Positions 9,578-18,066 of a stretch of 62,558 bases of DNA are shown in pieces (position 1 is the stretch's first letter; every line of letters begins with the position of its first letter). The DNA lies in the NCBI GenBank assembly GCA_027315405.1, contig DAHUYB010000014.1:1-62558 (forward strand), written 5' to 3'. This DNA is from Gammaproteobacteria bacterium. Lineage in GTDB: Bacteria > Pseudomonadota > Gammaproteobacteria > Natronospirales > REEB76. The notes under the pieces were generated by a model. It was not told the DNA's origin, ran no database searches, and worked only from the letters and a program-made list of their open reading frames with translations. A program made the position numbers and the translations under genes.

Positions 9578-9655
9578 TTTATGGAGCTTTTTGGAACCTA
9601 GGCGGGTGCATGCGACAATTCACACCACCGCCGCAAAGCTAAAAATCAATTTGCC

Positions 9656-10513
9656 ATGCCAGCCCAAATTATTGACGGTAAAGCCTTGGCCCGCGAAATC
9701 CGTGGAGATATCGCTCGGCGCGTTGCCGAGCGGATCAGGGATAAACGCCGCGCCCCGGGGCTGGCGGTGGTACTGGTAGGCAGCGATCCCGCCTCTAAAA
9801 TCTACGTGCGCAATAAACGTGCAGCCTGCAAGCAGGTAGGTTTTGTGTCGCGCGCCTTTGATTTATCTGCGGATACCTCCGAAGCCAGACTTCTGAAACT
9901 CATTGACGAACTCAACGCCGATCCGGCCATTGATGGAATTCTGGTACAGCTGCCATTGCCATCAGCTATCAACACCTCCACGGTCATCGAGCGCATTCAT
10001 CCCGGCAAGGACGTGGACGGCTTTCACCCCTACAATATCGGGCGTCTGGCGCAACGGATTCCGCTGCTGCGCCCCTGTACACCCTACGGCATCATCAAGC
10101 TGCTGGAAAAATACGGTGCGCAGTTCACAGGACGGCATGCGGTGATAGTGGGTGCATCCAACATCGTCGGTAGACCCATGGCACTGGAGCTTTTGCTCAT
10201 GGGTGCAACCGTGACCATTTGTCATCGCTTTACAACCTCGAGCGATCTTGAAAAATTGATACGCGCTGCCGAGATTCTTGTAGTGGCTGTGGGCAAACCG
10301 AATCTCATACCCGGTGGATGGATCAAACCCGGTGCCACGGTTATTGACGTCGGCATGAACCGCCTGGCCAACGGCAAGCTGGTGGGTGATGTGGAATTCG
10401 AGAACGCCCGAGAACGCGCCGCACTGATCACGCCTGTACCGGGTGGTGTGGGCCCCATGACTGTCGCCATGCTGCTCAGTAATACCCTCACTGCAGCCGA
10501 GCACCACAAATAA
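9656..10513 (+). CDS. folD: bifunctional methylenetetrahydrofolate dehydrogenase / methenyltetrahydrofolate cyclohydrolase
   Basis: This 285-residue enzyme of one-carbon metabolism oxidises 5,10-methylene-THF with NADP and hydrolyses the product to 10-formyl-THF. Residues near 45-60 show the catalytic [16 protein letters not shown] segment with the active-site Lys; [22 protein letters not shown], the NADP-binding [18 protein letters not shown] and the terminal [15 protein letters not shown] are all present. It stands alone, divergent from the tRNA operon, followed by a small 8-bp hairpin (10536-10554) before the next gene. Confidence 0.97.
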   Translation: MPAQIIDGKALAREIRGDIARRVAERIRDKRRAPGLAVVLVGSDPASKIYVRNKRAACKQVGFVSRAFDLSADTSEARLLKLIDELNADPAIDGILVQLPLPSAINTSTVIERIHPGKDVDGFHPYNIGRLAQRIPLLRPCTPYGIIKLLEKYGAQFTGRHAVIVGASNIVGRPMALELLLMGATVTICHRFTTSSDLEKLIRAAEILVVAVGKPNLIPGGWIKPGATVIDVGMNRLANGKLVGDVEFENARERAALITPVPGGVGPMTVAMLLSNTLTAAEHHK

Positions 10514-10566
10514 ATAAAAGTGTTGCGTGCCAAAATAATTCAGAGCCTGAATTAACGGAGATCTTT

Positions 10567-12327
10567 ATGCGTCGTCCTTTCGCGCTTCTCGCGCTGAGCT
10601 CGGTACTCATCATGGCGTGCAGCGTCAGCGCCAGCTGGGGTGTGTTTCACGGCAATGTCCTGCCGTTCTCGGTGGATGTTGTGGATGCACACACAGCGGT
10701 AGTGAATCCAAACCCAGGATATTCACTACCTGCCGGCATCCAGGCGGGCGCCCACATCGATCTCCCGGCACTCGACTCGTCGGCCCGCACTGCGGTTGCA
10801 ATCCAGGGCCTGCAGGGTTTCCTGCCATCGGGCCAGACCTATCAATTCGTCATGCGCCGGGGTTCGCTGAGCACCACTGTGCCCGTCACTACGGTTCCTA
10901 TAGGCACGAGTCAGCGTGCGCGATTTACACAATGGATCTTCTCCGGAAATTACCTGCTGTTTGCCGCCCTGGCCCTGCTCATCCTGTGGCGGGGCCGCGG
11001 CCGGGCCGCCGTGTATATGGCGGCGTGGCTGACGCTGGCCCTGTTCGGCTTTGAGTTCAATTACGGTTTTCAATTCGATGCTATTCTCGGCATGTGCTTG
11101 CAGTCGCTCGCCCTCATCTTTTATGCCCTGGGCCGTATCAGTTTTTACCTGATGATCGAGACTCTTGTGGGAGCAGCGCTCACACCACGCACCCGAGTAT
11201 TTGCACGCCTCTGTTTCATGCTGGTCTTGGTCGTGGGTACCGCGACCATCTTGGGTGGACGGCTCGCATTCGTCGCGAGCGGCTGGGCCGGACTGTTGCG
11301 GCCCGTGTTTGGCGTGTTGTTCACTGCAGGTTATATCGTTCCGGCCCTCGTGCTGCTTTTCGGTTATGGCCACGCAGTCGAGGCACAGCGGCCACATCTC
11401 CGCTGGCTGCTCTTGAGTACGGCGGCGCTGCTGGTGGGGATATTTCTCAGCAATACCTCGGTAATGGATGTCGCGACCAACGAGGTCGTGCAGAGCATCT
11501 TCATGTGCCTCGGCATCACTGGATTCGCCTACACCGTGCTGCGTCATCGGGTGGTGGACGTCTCGGTGGTCCTGGACCGCACCCTGGTGTACGGCGCCAC
11601 CACCGCCTTGGTGGTGGGTGTGGTCGCCGCCATGAACAGCCTGGCGCTGCGCGCGACCCTCGGCGCAGGCGCAGGTCTGCTGTTGCAGATCGTCGTGCCG
11701 CTGGCGCTCGGCATCGTCCTGGGCAGGGTGCGCAGCTACATGGACCGGCTGGTGGAGCGCGTGTTCTTCCGCGCCAAGTACCAGAGCGAGAGGGCCCTGC
11801 GCAACTTCGCGCGGCACTGCGGCCACATCGAGCATATCCATCGTCTGCTGGATGCGGCAGTGGCGGCCATCCGCAAACACACCGCCAGCCCCGCGGTCGC
11901 GATCTACGAGCTCAAGGATGACGGATACACCTGCGTGCGGCAGGCTGGGAAAATCCCCTACCCGCAGAGTCTGGACATGGACGACGCCGCCATGGTCGCA
12001 GTGCGCGCGGAAATGAAGGCCGTGGATCTGGCTGACTTTGACAGCAGCCTGGGCACGGATGGCTGCGTGTTCCCGATGACCGTCCTGGGAGTCATGCGCG
12101 GCGTACTGGTTTGCGCCAACCGCCCCGGGGTGCATTTTGCCACCGACGAGAAGGAGCTGCTTACGCAGGTCGCGCGTGATGTGGGTGCCGCCTGGCGCAT
12201 ATTGCGGGCCCGCGATAACGAGGAGTTCGTGTGGGCCATCGCACAAGGCAAGATCAAACCCGCCACGGTGCGTACACGGGCGAAGTCCCTGGCCGCGGCC
12301 TGGAGTGGTGCGCTGGCTGACACCTGA
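10567..12327 (+). CDS. multi-pass membrane protein with cytoplasmic GAF-like domain, function unknown
   Basis: This 586-residue protein has a signal-like N-terminus (to about residue 23), an extracytoplasmic region to about 115 rich in beta-type sequence, then seven to nine hydrophobic segments between about 120 and 385 (for example YLLFAALALLILWRG, FMLVLVVGTATILGG, WLLLSTAALLVGIFL). After HRVVDVSVVLDRTLVYGAT and a last membrane stretch, residues 395-560 look like a GAF-type sensor domain. The layout resembles the sensory half of membrane histidine kinases of gammaproteobacteria, but no histidine, kinase, GGDEF or HD output motif follows. A good CGGAG precedes the ATG. Function is not inferred beyond likely signal sensing. 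Confidence 0.75.
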   Translation: MRRPFALLALSSVLIMACSVSASWGVFHGNVLPFSVDVVDAHTAVVNPNPGYSLPAGIQAGAHIDLPALDSSARTAVAIQGLQGFLPSGQTYQFVMRRGSLSTTVPVTTVPIGTSQRARFTQWIFSGNYLLFAALALLILWRGRGRAAVYMAAWLTLALFGFEFNYGFQFDAILGMCLQSLALIFYALGRISFYLMIETLVGAALTPRTRVFARLCFMLVLVVGTATILGGRLAFVASGWAGLLRPVFGVLFTAGYIVPALVLLFGYGHAVEAQRPHLRWLLLSTAALLVGIFLSNTSVMDVATNEVVQSIFMCLGITGFAYTVLRHRVVDVSVVLDRTLVYGATTALVVGVVAAMNSLALRATLGAGAGLLLQIVVPLALGIVLGRVRSYMDRLVERVFFRAKYQSERALRNFARHCGHIEHIHRLLDAAVAAIRKHTASPAVAIYELKDDGYTCVRQAGKIPYPQSLDMDDAAMVAVRAEMKAVDLADFDSSLGTDGCVFPMTVLGVMRGVLVCANRPGVHFATDEKELLTQVARDVGAAWRILRARDNEEFVWAIAQGKIKPATVRTRAKSLAAAWSGALADT

Positions 12328-12358
12328 TCACACTACGAGTGAATACCGTAATCAATGT

Positions 12359-13068
12359 GGATGACCGCTTTTGACCCTAAGCAGCCGTTTAGATTATGCA
12401 CCATAACCGTAGAATTGATGTCTGCTAAAGCGGGTGAAGCCCAGCAAAAACTACAAGAGCACAATCTCAGTCGAACGCATTCTTCTGCTTGTAAAACAAA
12501 TACCAATAAAAGAATCCCGCCCACATCACGGCGCTTATGCCGTAACTGAAAATGACATCAGTTACCGCTTGTGGGTGGCTGCGCAAATAAATGACCGGTA
12601 TCGGAAGCGGAATTAGGTAAAACAATACCACGAGCCAGCGCGACCATTTCCAGCGCTGCCAGATACCAACACCCGTTACGACCATTGCCAGACCAGATCC
12701 CACCACGAAAGGGTAATAACCGTCCGCTCGTACCTGACCCCATGAGAGAGTCTCGTCAAATATACGTGTCGAACCAACCTGAAACACACTGACCACGAAC
12801 AGCGCGATTCCGGCACACAGCAGCTAGACAGACCAGACGCATGACTAACGGCATCGCCTCCAAACGAGTGATAACACCGTTCACTGCAGCGCGCGCCATA
12901 ACAAGCATTCCCACCAATTTGCCCAGGGTACGCATCTAGCATTTCCTTGTGACCCGTCATGAGTGACCGCTTCCGAGGGGTATATTCAAGTTGTCAGAGG
13001 ATCGCTCTTGGCCGTAAGCAACCCCCCATATTGCACTACTCATGGATCGCTGCTCGCGACCCATAGCA
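12359..13068. repeat. short degenerate repeats around the small membrane gene
   Basis: Similar motifs occur at 12359-12386 (GGATGACCGCTTTTGACCC then TAAGCAGCC), near 12962-12976 (GAGTGACCGCTTCCGA) and at 13044-13068 (GGATCGCTGCTCGCGACCC then ATAGCA). They share a GGAT..CGCT...GACCC..AGCA pattern in the same orientation. They look like members of a dispersed intergenic repeat family, but this is an eye alignment of short sequences. Confidence 0.35.
12467..12796 (-). CDS. small hypothetical membrane protein, possibly 5'-frameshifted
   Basis: This 109-residue product has three hydrophobic segments (YPFVVGSGLAMVVTGVGIW, WLVVLFYLIPLPIPVIYL, ISAVMWAGFFYWYLF) and a short charged tail. I do not recognise a family. 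Upstream in the same frame a TAG stop precedes LLCAGIALFVV, while the neighbouring frame offers a start at 12899 and a hydrophobic lead-in MPLVMRLVCLAA; a one-base indel near 12820-12830 would join them into a four-segment protein of about 140 residues. It may therefore be a recent pseudogene or carry a sequencing error. Confidence 0.5.
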   Translation of the reverse strand: MVSVFQVGSTRIFDETLSWGQVRADGYYPFVVGSGLAMVVTGVGIWQRWKWSRWLVVLFYLIPLPIPVIYLRSHPQAVTDVIFSYGISAVMWAGFFYWYLFYKQKNAFD

Positions 13069-13139
13069 ATGGTCACTGGCGATCGGCCAAGTTTATTGTG
13101 TCTAGCACTGCCAAATGTTACCTCGCCTTAATACGTGTG
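12900..13139. other. intergenic stretch without a recognisable gene
   Basis: I see no coding frame with family resemblance, no tRNA and no clear terminator between the possible start of the small membrane gene and the cysS stop. The stretch holds two of the degenerate repeat motifs and has lower GC than its surroundings. Confidence 0.5.
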
Positions 13140-14525
13140 TTACTCGCGTCTCCAAGTGGTTTCCCCGGCCGCATCTTCCAGCACCACGCCGGCAGCAGTC
13201 AGTTCAGCACGGATCCGATCCGCTTCTGCCCAGTCACGGTTTTTGCGGGCGGCATTGCGCGCTGCAATGAGCGCTTCGATCTTTTCAGCGGTCAATCCAG
13301 TTGAATCCGGGGCGCCGGACTTGAGGTAAAGATCCGGATCCGATTGCAGGATGCCCAGCAGGTCGCCCAGCTCCACCAGCAGCGCAGCTGACTCTGACGC
13401 CTCATCGGCATTCACGTCCCGCTGCCGGTTGAGTTCCCGGGCGAGATCGAACAGCACGCTGATGGCCACCGGTGTGTTGAAATCATCGTCCATGGCGGCT
13501 GCGAAGCGTTTGCGGAATTCGTTGTTTCGTGGTGTGGTGCCGGGCGTAATACCGCGCAACGCGGTATACAGGCGCGCGAGCCCAGTGGCCGCCACATCCA
13601 GCGACTGGTCCGAATAATTCAGCGGGCTGCGATAGTGACTGTTGAGTATGAAATACCGCACCACCTCGGGCCGGTATTTCTTCAGTATCCCGCGCACCGT
13701 AAAGAAGTTACCCAGGGATTTGGACATCTTCTCGTCATCCACATTGACGAAGCCGTTGTGCATCCAGACGTTGGCAAAATGTTCGCCAGTAGCGGCTTCC
13801 GACTGGGCGATCTCGTTCTCGTGGTGCGGGAATTGCAGATCCATACCGCCGCCGTGGATGTCGAAATGATTTCCGAGGGCTGCCATGGACATGGCCGAGC
13901 ATTCGATATGCCAGCCGGGCCGCCCTGCTCCCCACGGCGACGGCCAACTGGGTTCTGCCGGTTTGGCGGTTTTCCACAGCACGAAATCCAACGGGTCGCG
14001 CTTGGCTTCATCCACTTCCACCCGCTCGCCGGCGCGCAGGTCCTCCAGGCGCTTGCCGGACAGTTGACCGTAATCCGTGAACTTATTGACAGCGTAATAC
14101 ACGTCGCCGTTAGCGCCCTGATAGGCGAAGCCCTTTTTCAGCAGCACCGAGATCATTTTCACGATAGCTTCAATGGATTGGGTAGCACGCGGTTCCAGGT
14201 CCGGAGGCAGCACCCCCAAGGCAGCCTCATCCTCATGGGTCGCGGTGATGAACCGTTTAGTCAGCACATCAATGGATTCCTTATTCTCAGTGGCGCGCTT
14301 GATGATCTTGTCATCAATATCGGTGATATTGCGTACATAGGTCAGTCGGTAACCATTGGCTCGCAGCCAACGGGATACCATGTCGAAAACCACCAGCATG
14401 CGCGCATGCCCCAGATGCATGTTGTCGTACACCGTCAGACCGCACACATACATCCGTACTTCAGGTGGATTGATCGGCTTGAAGCTCTCTTTCTTGCGCA
14501 TCAGTGAATTGTAGATCTTCAACAT
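13140..14525 (-). CDS. cysS: cysteinyl-tRNA synthetase
   Basis: This 461-residue class I synthetase charges tRNA-Cys. The HIGH motif appears as HLGHAR near residue 38, the zinc ligands include C28 in YVCGLTVYD, and KMSKS is present as EKMSKSLGN near residue 265. The C-terminal anticodon-binding part ends [11 protein letters not shown]. It lies 6 nt after gltX on the same strand, so the two synthetase genes probably form one transcript. Confidence 0.97.
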   Translation of the reverse strand: MLKIYNSLMRKKESFKPINPPEVRMYVCGLTVYDNMHLGHARMLVVFDMVSRWLRANGYRLTYVRNITDIDDKIIKRATENKESIDVLTKRFITATHEDEAALGVLPPDLEPRATQSIEAIVKMISVLLKKGFAYQGANGDVYYAVNKFTDYGQLSGKRLEDLRAGERVEVDEAKRDPLDFVLWKTAKPAEPSWPSPWGAGRPGWHIECSAMSMAALGNHFDIHGGGMDLQFPHHENEIAQSEAATGEHFANVWMHNGFVNVDDEKMSKSLGNFFTVRGILKKYRPEVVRYFILNSHYRSPLNYSDQSLDVAATGLARLYTALRGITPGTTPRNNEFRKRFAAAMDDDFNTPVAISVLFDLARELNRQRDVNADEASESAALLVELGDLLGILQSDPDLYLKSGAPDSTGLTAEKIEALIAARNAARKNRDWAEADRIRAELTAAGVVLEDAAGETTWRRE

Positions 14526-14531
14526 AGGTAC

Positions 14532-15968
14532 TCAGCTCTGCGCAATTTCGGCGGCAGCTTTTAGACGCTGCCTGATGCGCTCTAGTCCAAGCATTTCCCA
14601 AATTAGCTCCAATTCAGGACCATGAGTAAGCCCAGTGAGTGCCGCACGCAGGGGCATAAACAACTTGCGACCCTGTAACCCGGTAGCCTCACTCAGTGCA
14701 GCCGTATATTGCTTATATGTTTGATCTTCCTTAACAAGCGACGCTAACGCAGCAGAAAAATACTTTTCGGTAGCACTGTGAATAGGCTCCTTTGCAGCAT
14801 CGTCATATTTAAGTTTGTCGGAATAAAGCATGCTTGCATAAGCAGCCGCTTCCGCTGGCAGGAGACTGTGTTTAATGTCTTTTTTCAGGAAGACAATAAA
14901 CTCTTGCCATTTATCTTTGGGGACGAGTTTCTTGATGCGTTCGCCTTCGCTGGAATCCATCAGAACCTGCCACAATACTCCGTCTCGAACTTCCGACATG
15001 ACTTCCTGCTGCCAGTGCCGCAACTGGGTTATATCAAAGTGCGCGGAGGATTTGCCCACCTTGTGAATGCTGAATGCATCAGACAACTCCTTAAATGGCA
15101 TCACTCGATTGCTGTCATAGTGATGCCCCAGTCTAGCTAGATAATTCAAGACAGCAGCGGAAGAAAACCCTGTTTCCCACAATTCCGCGAGCGTACTGCC
15201 GCCTTCACGTTTCGATAATGGCTTGCCATCCGGTCCGACAAGCAGGGATAAATGAGCGTAGTGGGGTATTTGCAAATCCAGGGCCTGAAGCAATAGCAAC
15301 TGTCGAGGCGTATTCGCCAGGTGGTCTTCGCCGCGCAACACATGGGTTATCTCCATAAGTGCATCATCCACGGCGTTGCTGAAGAAAAACGCGGGACTCC
15401 CGTCGCCGCGCAGGATCACGAAATCACCGATGTCGTTGTGCGCGAACACCTGCCGGCCGCGCACCAGATCGTCGAATGCCGTTTCGCCTGTTTCCGACAC
15501 ACGGAACCGCAAGGCCGGTTTGAGCCCCGTGGCGAGACGTGCTTCGATCTCAGCCTCGGTTAGATGCGCGCAGGTGCCCGCGTAGCGCGGCGGCTTGCCG
15601 GCGGCGAGCTGGGTCTTACGGGACATCGCCAGCGCCGCCGGTGTGCAGAAACACGGGTAAGTCAGCCCCTTTTCCGTCAGCTGGTCGACATAAGTCCGGT
15701 AAATCTGGCCACGCCCGGACTGACGGTACGGCCCGTGCCCTCCGCCCACATCCGGCCCTTCCTGCCACACTAACCCAAGCCAGCGCAGGTCCTCCGTGAG
15801 CGCGGTCTCCAGTTGGGCATGTGAGCGTACCGCGTCGGTATCCTCGATGCGCAGAATGAACTGGCCGTGGCTATGCGCGGCCAGCAGTGCGCTAAATAGC
15901 GCGGTACGGGCGTTGCCCACATGCAGGCGGCCGCTGGGACTGGGGGCGAAACGGGTGCGTACGTTCAT
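14532..15968 (-). CDS. gltX: glutamyl-tRNA synthetase (GluRS, possibly the GluRS2 type)
   Basis: This 478-residue class I synthetase shows GRLHVGNARTALF (HIGH-like) near residue 13 and the KMSKS-like KPLSKREGG near residue 245. The insert typical of zinc-containing E. coli GluRS is not obvious, and the sequence resembles the second GluRS type of some proteobacteria, which can have altered tRNA specificity; this is an inference. The C-terminal half (14600-15100) is visibly richer in A+T than the N-terminal half and than neighbours. It is the first gene of the gltX-cysS pair. Confidence 0.93.
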   Translation of the reverse strand: MNVRTRFAPSPSGRLHVGNARTALFSALLAAHSHGQFILRIEDTDAVRSHAQLETALTEDLRWLGLVWQEGPDVGGGHGPYRQSGRGQIYRTYVDQLTEKGLTYPCFCTPAALAMSRKTQLAAGKPPRYAGTCAHLTEAEIEARLATGLKPALRFRVSETGETAFDDLVRGRQVFAHNDIGDFVILRGDGSPAFFFSNAVDDALMEITHVLRGEDHLANTPRQLLLLQALDLQIPHYAHLSLLVGPDGKPLSKREGGSTLAELWETGFSSAAVLNYLARLGHHYDSNRVMPFKELSDAFSIHKVGKSSAHFDITQLRHWQQEVMSEVRDGVLWQVLMDSSEGERIKKLVPKDKWQEFIVFLKKDIKHSLLPAEAAAYASMLYSDKLKYDDAAKEPIHSATEKYFSAALASLVKEDQTYKQYTAALSEATGLQGRKLFMPLRAALTGLTHGPELELIWEMLGLERIRQRLKAAAEIAQS

Positions 15969-16064
15969 GGCGCATCATCTTATCAGGCAAAATACGGTCG
16001 AGTCCGTGGGCTGCTAATTTTCAGGGCCGCCGTTTATTATGATGGTCATGCTTCGGGAGCTGTC

Positions 16065-16661
16065 ATGAGAAAACCGCTGGCTGGCGCTTTGGTTATCATC
16101 CTGCTTGCCGGGTGCAGCCAAGTGCCCGTGCAGCGGGTCGCCCCGCCCAACCCTTATCCGGATGTAGCGTTCGAAACCAGCCTTGGGACTTTCGTGGTGC
16201 AGTTGGACCGCGAGCGGGCACCGCTCACGGTCAGCAACTTCCTGCACTACGTGAACGCGGGATTTTATAATGGCACGATTTTTCAGCGCGTGGTTCCAGG
16301 TTTCGTCATCCAGGGCGGCGGTTTCACCACGGCTTATGTGGAAAAGAAAACCGCCGCGCCCATCCCCAACGAATCCGGTAACGGTCTTTCCAACCTGCGC
16401 GGCACCATCGCCATGGCACGGGAGGATGCACCGCATTCGGCCACCGCACAGTTCTATATCAATCTGGTGGATAATCGAAAACTGGATCCGCGGCCGGACC
16501 GCTGGGGGTATGCGGTATTCGGGCGGGTGATTCAGGGTATGGAGGTGGTGGACAGCATTGCCGCCACCGCTACCGGCAAAGTAGGTCCCTTCGATAAAGA
16601 TGCGCCCTTGGCGCCGGTAGTTATATTAAAAGTGCTGGTACTCAAACAATCACTCGATTAA
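16065..16661 (+). CDS. cyclophilin-type peptidyl-prolyl isomerase, predicted lipoprotein
   Basis: This 198-residue product carries a lipoprotein signal with lipobox LLAGC (Cys at residue 17) followed by a cyclophilin domain from about residue 34. Family motifs are FVVQLDRERAPLTVSNF, YNGTIFQRVVPGFVIQGGG and the active-site SATAQFYINLVDN. The lipobox implies membrane anchoring and folding of envelope proteins. The start at 16065 follows CGGGAGC and yields the signal peptide; the frame is open further upstream, where it overlaps gltX divergently. lpxH follows after 8 nt, so the two are probably co-transcribed. Confidence 0.9.
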   Translation: MRKPLAGALVIILLAGCSQVPVQRVAPPNPYPDVAFETSLGTFVVQLDRERAPLTVSNFLHYVNAGFYNGTIFQRVVPGFVIQGGGFTTAYVEKKTAAPIPNESGNGLSNLRGTIAMAREDAPHSATAQFYINLVDNRKLDPRPDRWGYAVFGRVIQGMEVVDSIAATATGKVGPFDKDAPLAPVVILKVLVLKQSLD

Positions 16662-16669
16662 ATATCGGT

Positions 16670-17395
16670 ATGGCCACACTCTTCATTTCCGACCTGCATC
16701 TTGACCCGACACGCCCGCGGATTACGGAGCTATTCCTGGATTTCCTTAAACAGGAGGTCCGCAGCGCGGAAGCGCTCTACATCCTTGGGGACTTTTTTGA
16801 GGTCTGGATCGGCGATGACGATCCGGATCCGCACCATGCCCGGGTCATGGGCGGAGTCCGGGAGCTCGCCGACAGCGGAGTAGCGGTGTATTTCATGCAC
16901 GGCAACCGGGATTTCCTCATTGGCACCGATTTCGCCGCCCGCACCGGCGTGCAACTGCTCCCTGACCCAGTGGTTGTCGAGCTCTCCGGTATCCCCAGCC
17001 TGCTGATGCACGGCGATACGCTGTGTACCGATGATGTGGAGTATCAGAAATTCAGGAAGCTCGTGCGCGACCCCGCTCGTCAGAAAGCATTTTTGGCCAT
17101 GCCGCTGGTGGAACGCAGGGCCTTCGTCGGCCGGGTGCGTACCGAAAGCGGACTGAACATCGCGCAAAAGGCGGAATACATCATGGACGTGAACCAACAA
17201 GCGGTGGAACAAGTCATGCGGCAATACGGCGTAGCCCGCCTGATCCATGGCCACACACACCGGCCCGCGATCCACGAATTCCAGTCAGATAGCAGAGATA
17301 AAACACGCATCGTACTGGGAGACTGGTACCACCAGGGCAGTATCCTGCGAGTCACAGAGAAAGGTCCTGCGCTTGCAACCCTGTCTTTGTCCTAG
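16670..17395 (+). CDS. lpxH: UDP-2,3-diacylglucosamine diphosphatase
   Basis: This 241-residue calcineurin-like metallophosphoesterase hydrolyses UDP-2,3-diacylglucosamine to lipid X in lipid A synthesis, acting at the inner membrane face. Metal-binding motifs are complete: ISDLHLD (residue 6), GDFFEVWIGDDD, MHGNRDFLIG, MHGDTLCTDD and IHGHTHRPAIH. Its presence supports an outer membrane with lipid A. It sits just after the cyclophilin lipoprotein and converges on miaE. Confidence 0.96.
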   Translation: MATLFISDLHLDPTRPRITELFLDFLKQEVRSAEALYILGDFFEVWIGDDDPDPHHARVMGGVRELADSGVAVYFMHGNRDFLIGTDFAARTGVQLLPDPVVVELSGIPSLLMHGDTLCTDDVEYQKFRKLVRDPARQKAFLAMPLVERRAFVGRVRTESGLNIAQKAEYIMDVNQQAVEQVMRQYGVARLIHGHTHRPAIHEFQSDSRDKTRIVLGDWYHQGSILRVTEKGPALATLSLS

Positions 17396-17419
17396 GCCGC
17401 GCCGGGTATCACCCAGTTC

Positions 17420-18025
17420 TCAGTGCAATGGTCCACTGTGGAAACGGAAATCCCTGTCCCTGTCAGTGATCAACTTCGCCTCAATCGCTGCGAATTGCTT
17501 ATGCCGCGCCGCGACTGAATCACCCCCGATTTGTCTGGCTAATTTCACATAAACATTGAAATGTCGTAACTCGACGGCGGCCAGCCGAGCATAGAACTTC
17601 GACATCTCTGCATCCAATATCGGCACAAGCGCTTGGAAACGCTCGCAGGAGCGCGCCTCTATGAGCGCGCTGAGCACCAGTAAATCCAGCAGTCTTTCTG
17701 GTTCACGCTTACGCACATGCTTGCGCAAACCACCGGCGTAACGCGCGGCGCTGAGTGCCCTGAAGCGAACGCCGCGTTGCCGCATAAGACGGGTTACCTG
17801 TTCAAAGTGACGCAGCTCCTCGCGGGCCAAGGGCGACAGAATTTCTTGTAGCTGCGGATAACGCTCGCCATACTGAAACATGAGGCTCATGGCCGTGGCT
17901 GCGGCTTTCTTCTCGCAGTTGGCATGATCAATCAGCAGGATATCCTGATTCTCCAGGGCTGCTTCCAGCCACGCTTGTGGAGTGGCGCAGATCAAGAGCT
18001 TGTGAATATCGAATAAATTGTCCAC
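17420..18025 (-). CDS. miaE: tRNA-(ms2io6A37) hydroxylase
   Basis: This 201-residue ferritin-like diiron monooxygenase hydroxylates the isopentenyl side chain of ms2i6A at tRNA position 37. The expected Glu/His ligand motifs are visible: HANCEKKAAATA, REELRHFEQV, IEARSCERF and AVELRHFNVYV. The length matches the family. It is convergent with lpxH and 41 nt downstream of the glycerate kinase on the same strand. MiaB and MiaA, needed for its substrate, are not in this window. Confidence 0.93.
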   Translation of the reverse strand: MDNLFDIHKLLICATPQAWLEAALENQDILLIDHANCEKKAAATAMSLMFQYGERYPQLQEILSPLAREELRHFEQVTRLMRQRGVRFRALSAARYAGGLRKHVRKREPERLLDLLVLSALIEARSCERFQALVPILDAEMSKFYARLAAVELRHFNVYVKLARQIGGDSVAARHKQFAAIEAKLITDRDRDFRFHSGPLH

Positions 18026-18066
18026 CAGAATTGATCACTCTTGTGCCGACGGAAAACAATAAGGAA

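Noticed and set aside
9328-9655. Several overlapping plus-strand open frames between tRNA-Pro and folD
   Set aside because: They run through tRNA sequence and its partial duplicate and have no coherent coding pattern.
10726-12246. Long open frame on the minus strand (506 codons) across the membrane sensor gene
   Set aside because: It is antisense to a protein with clear membrane and domain patterns; its own translation is His/Gln/Ala-rich low complexity, as expected of GC-rich shadow frames.
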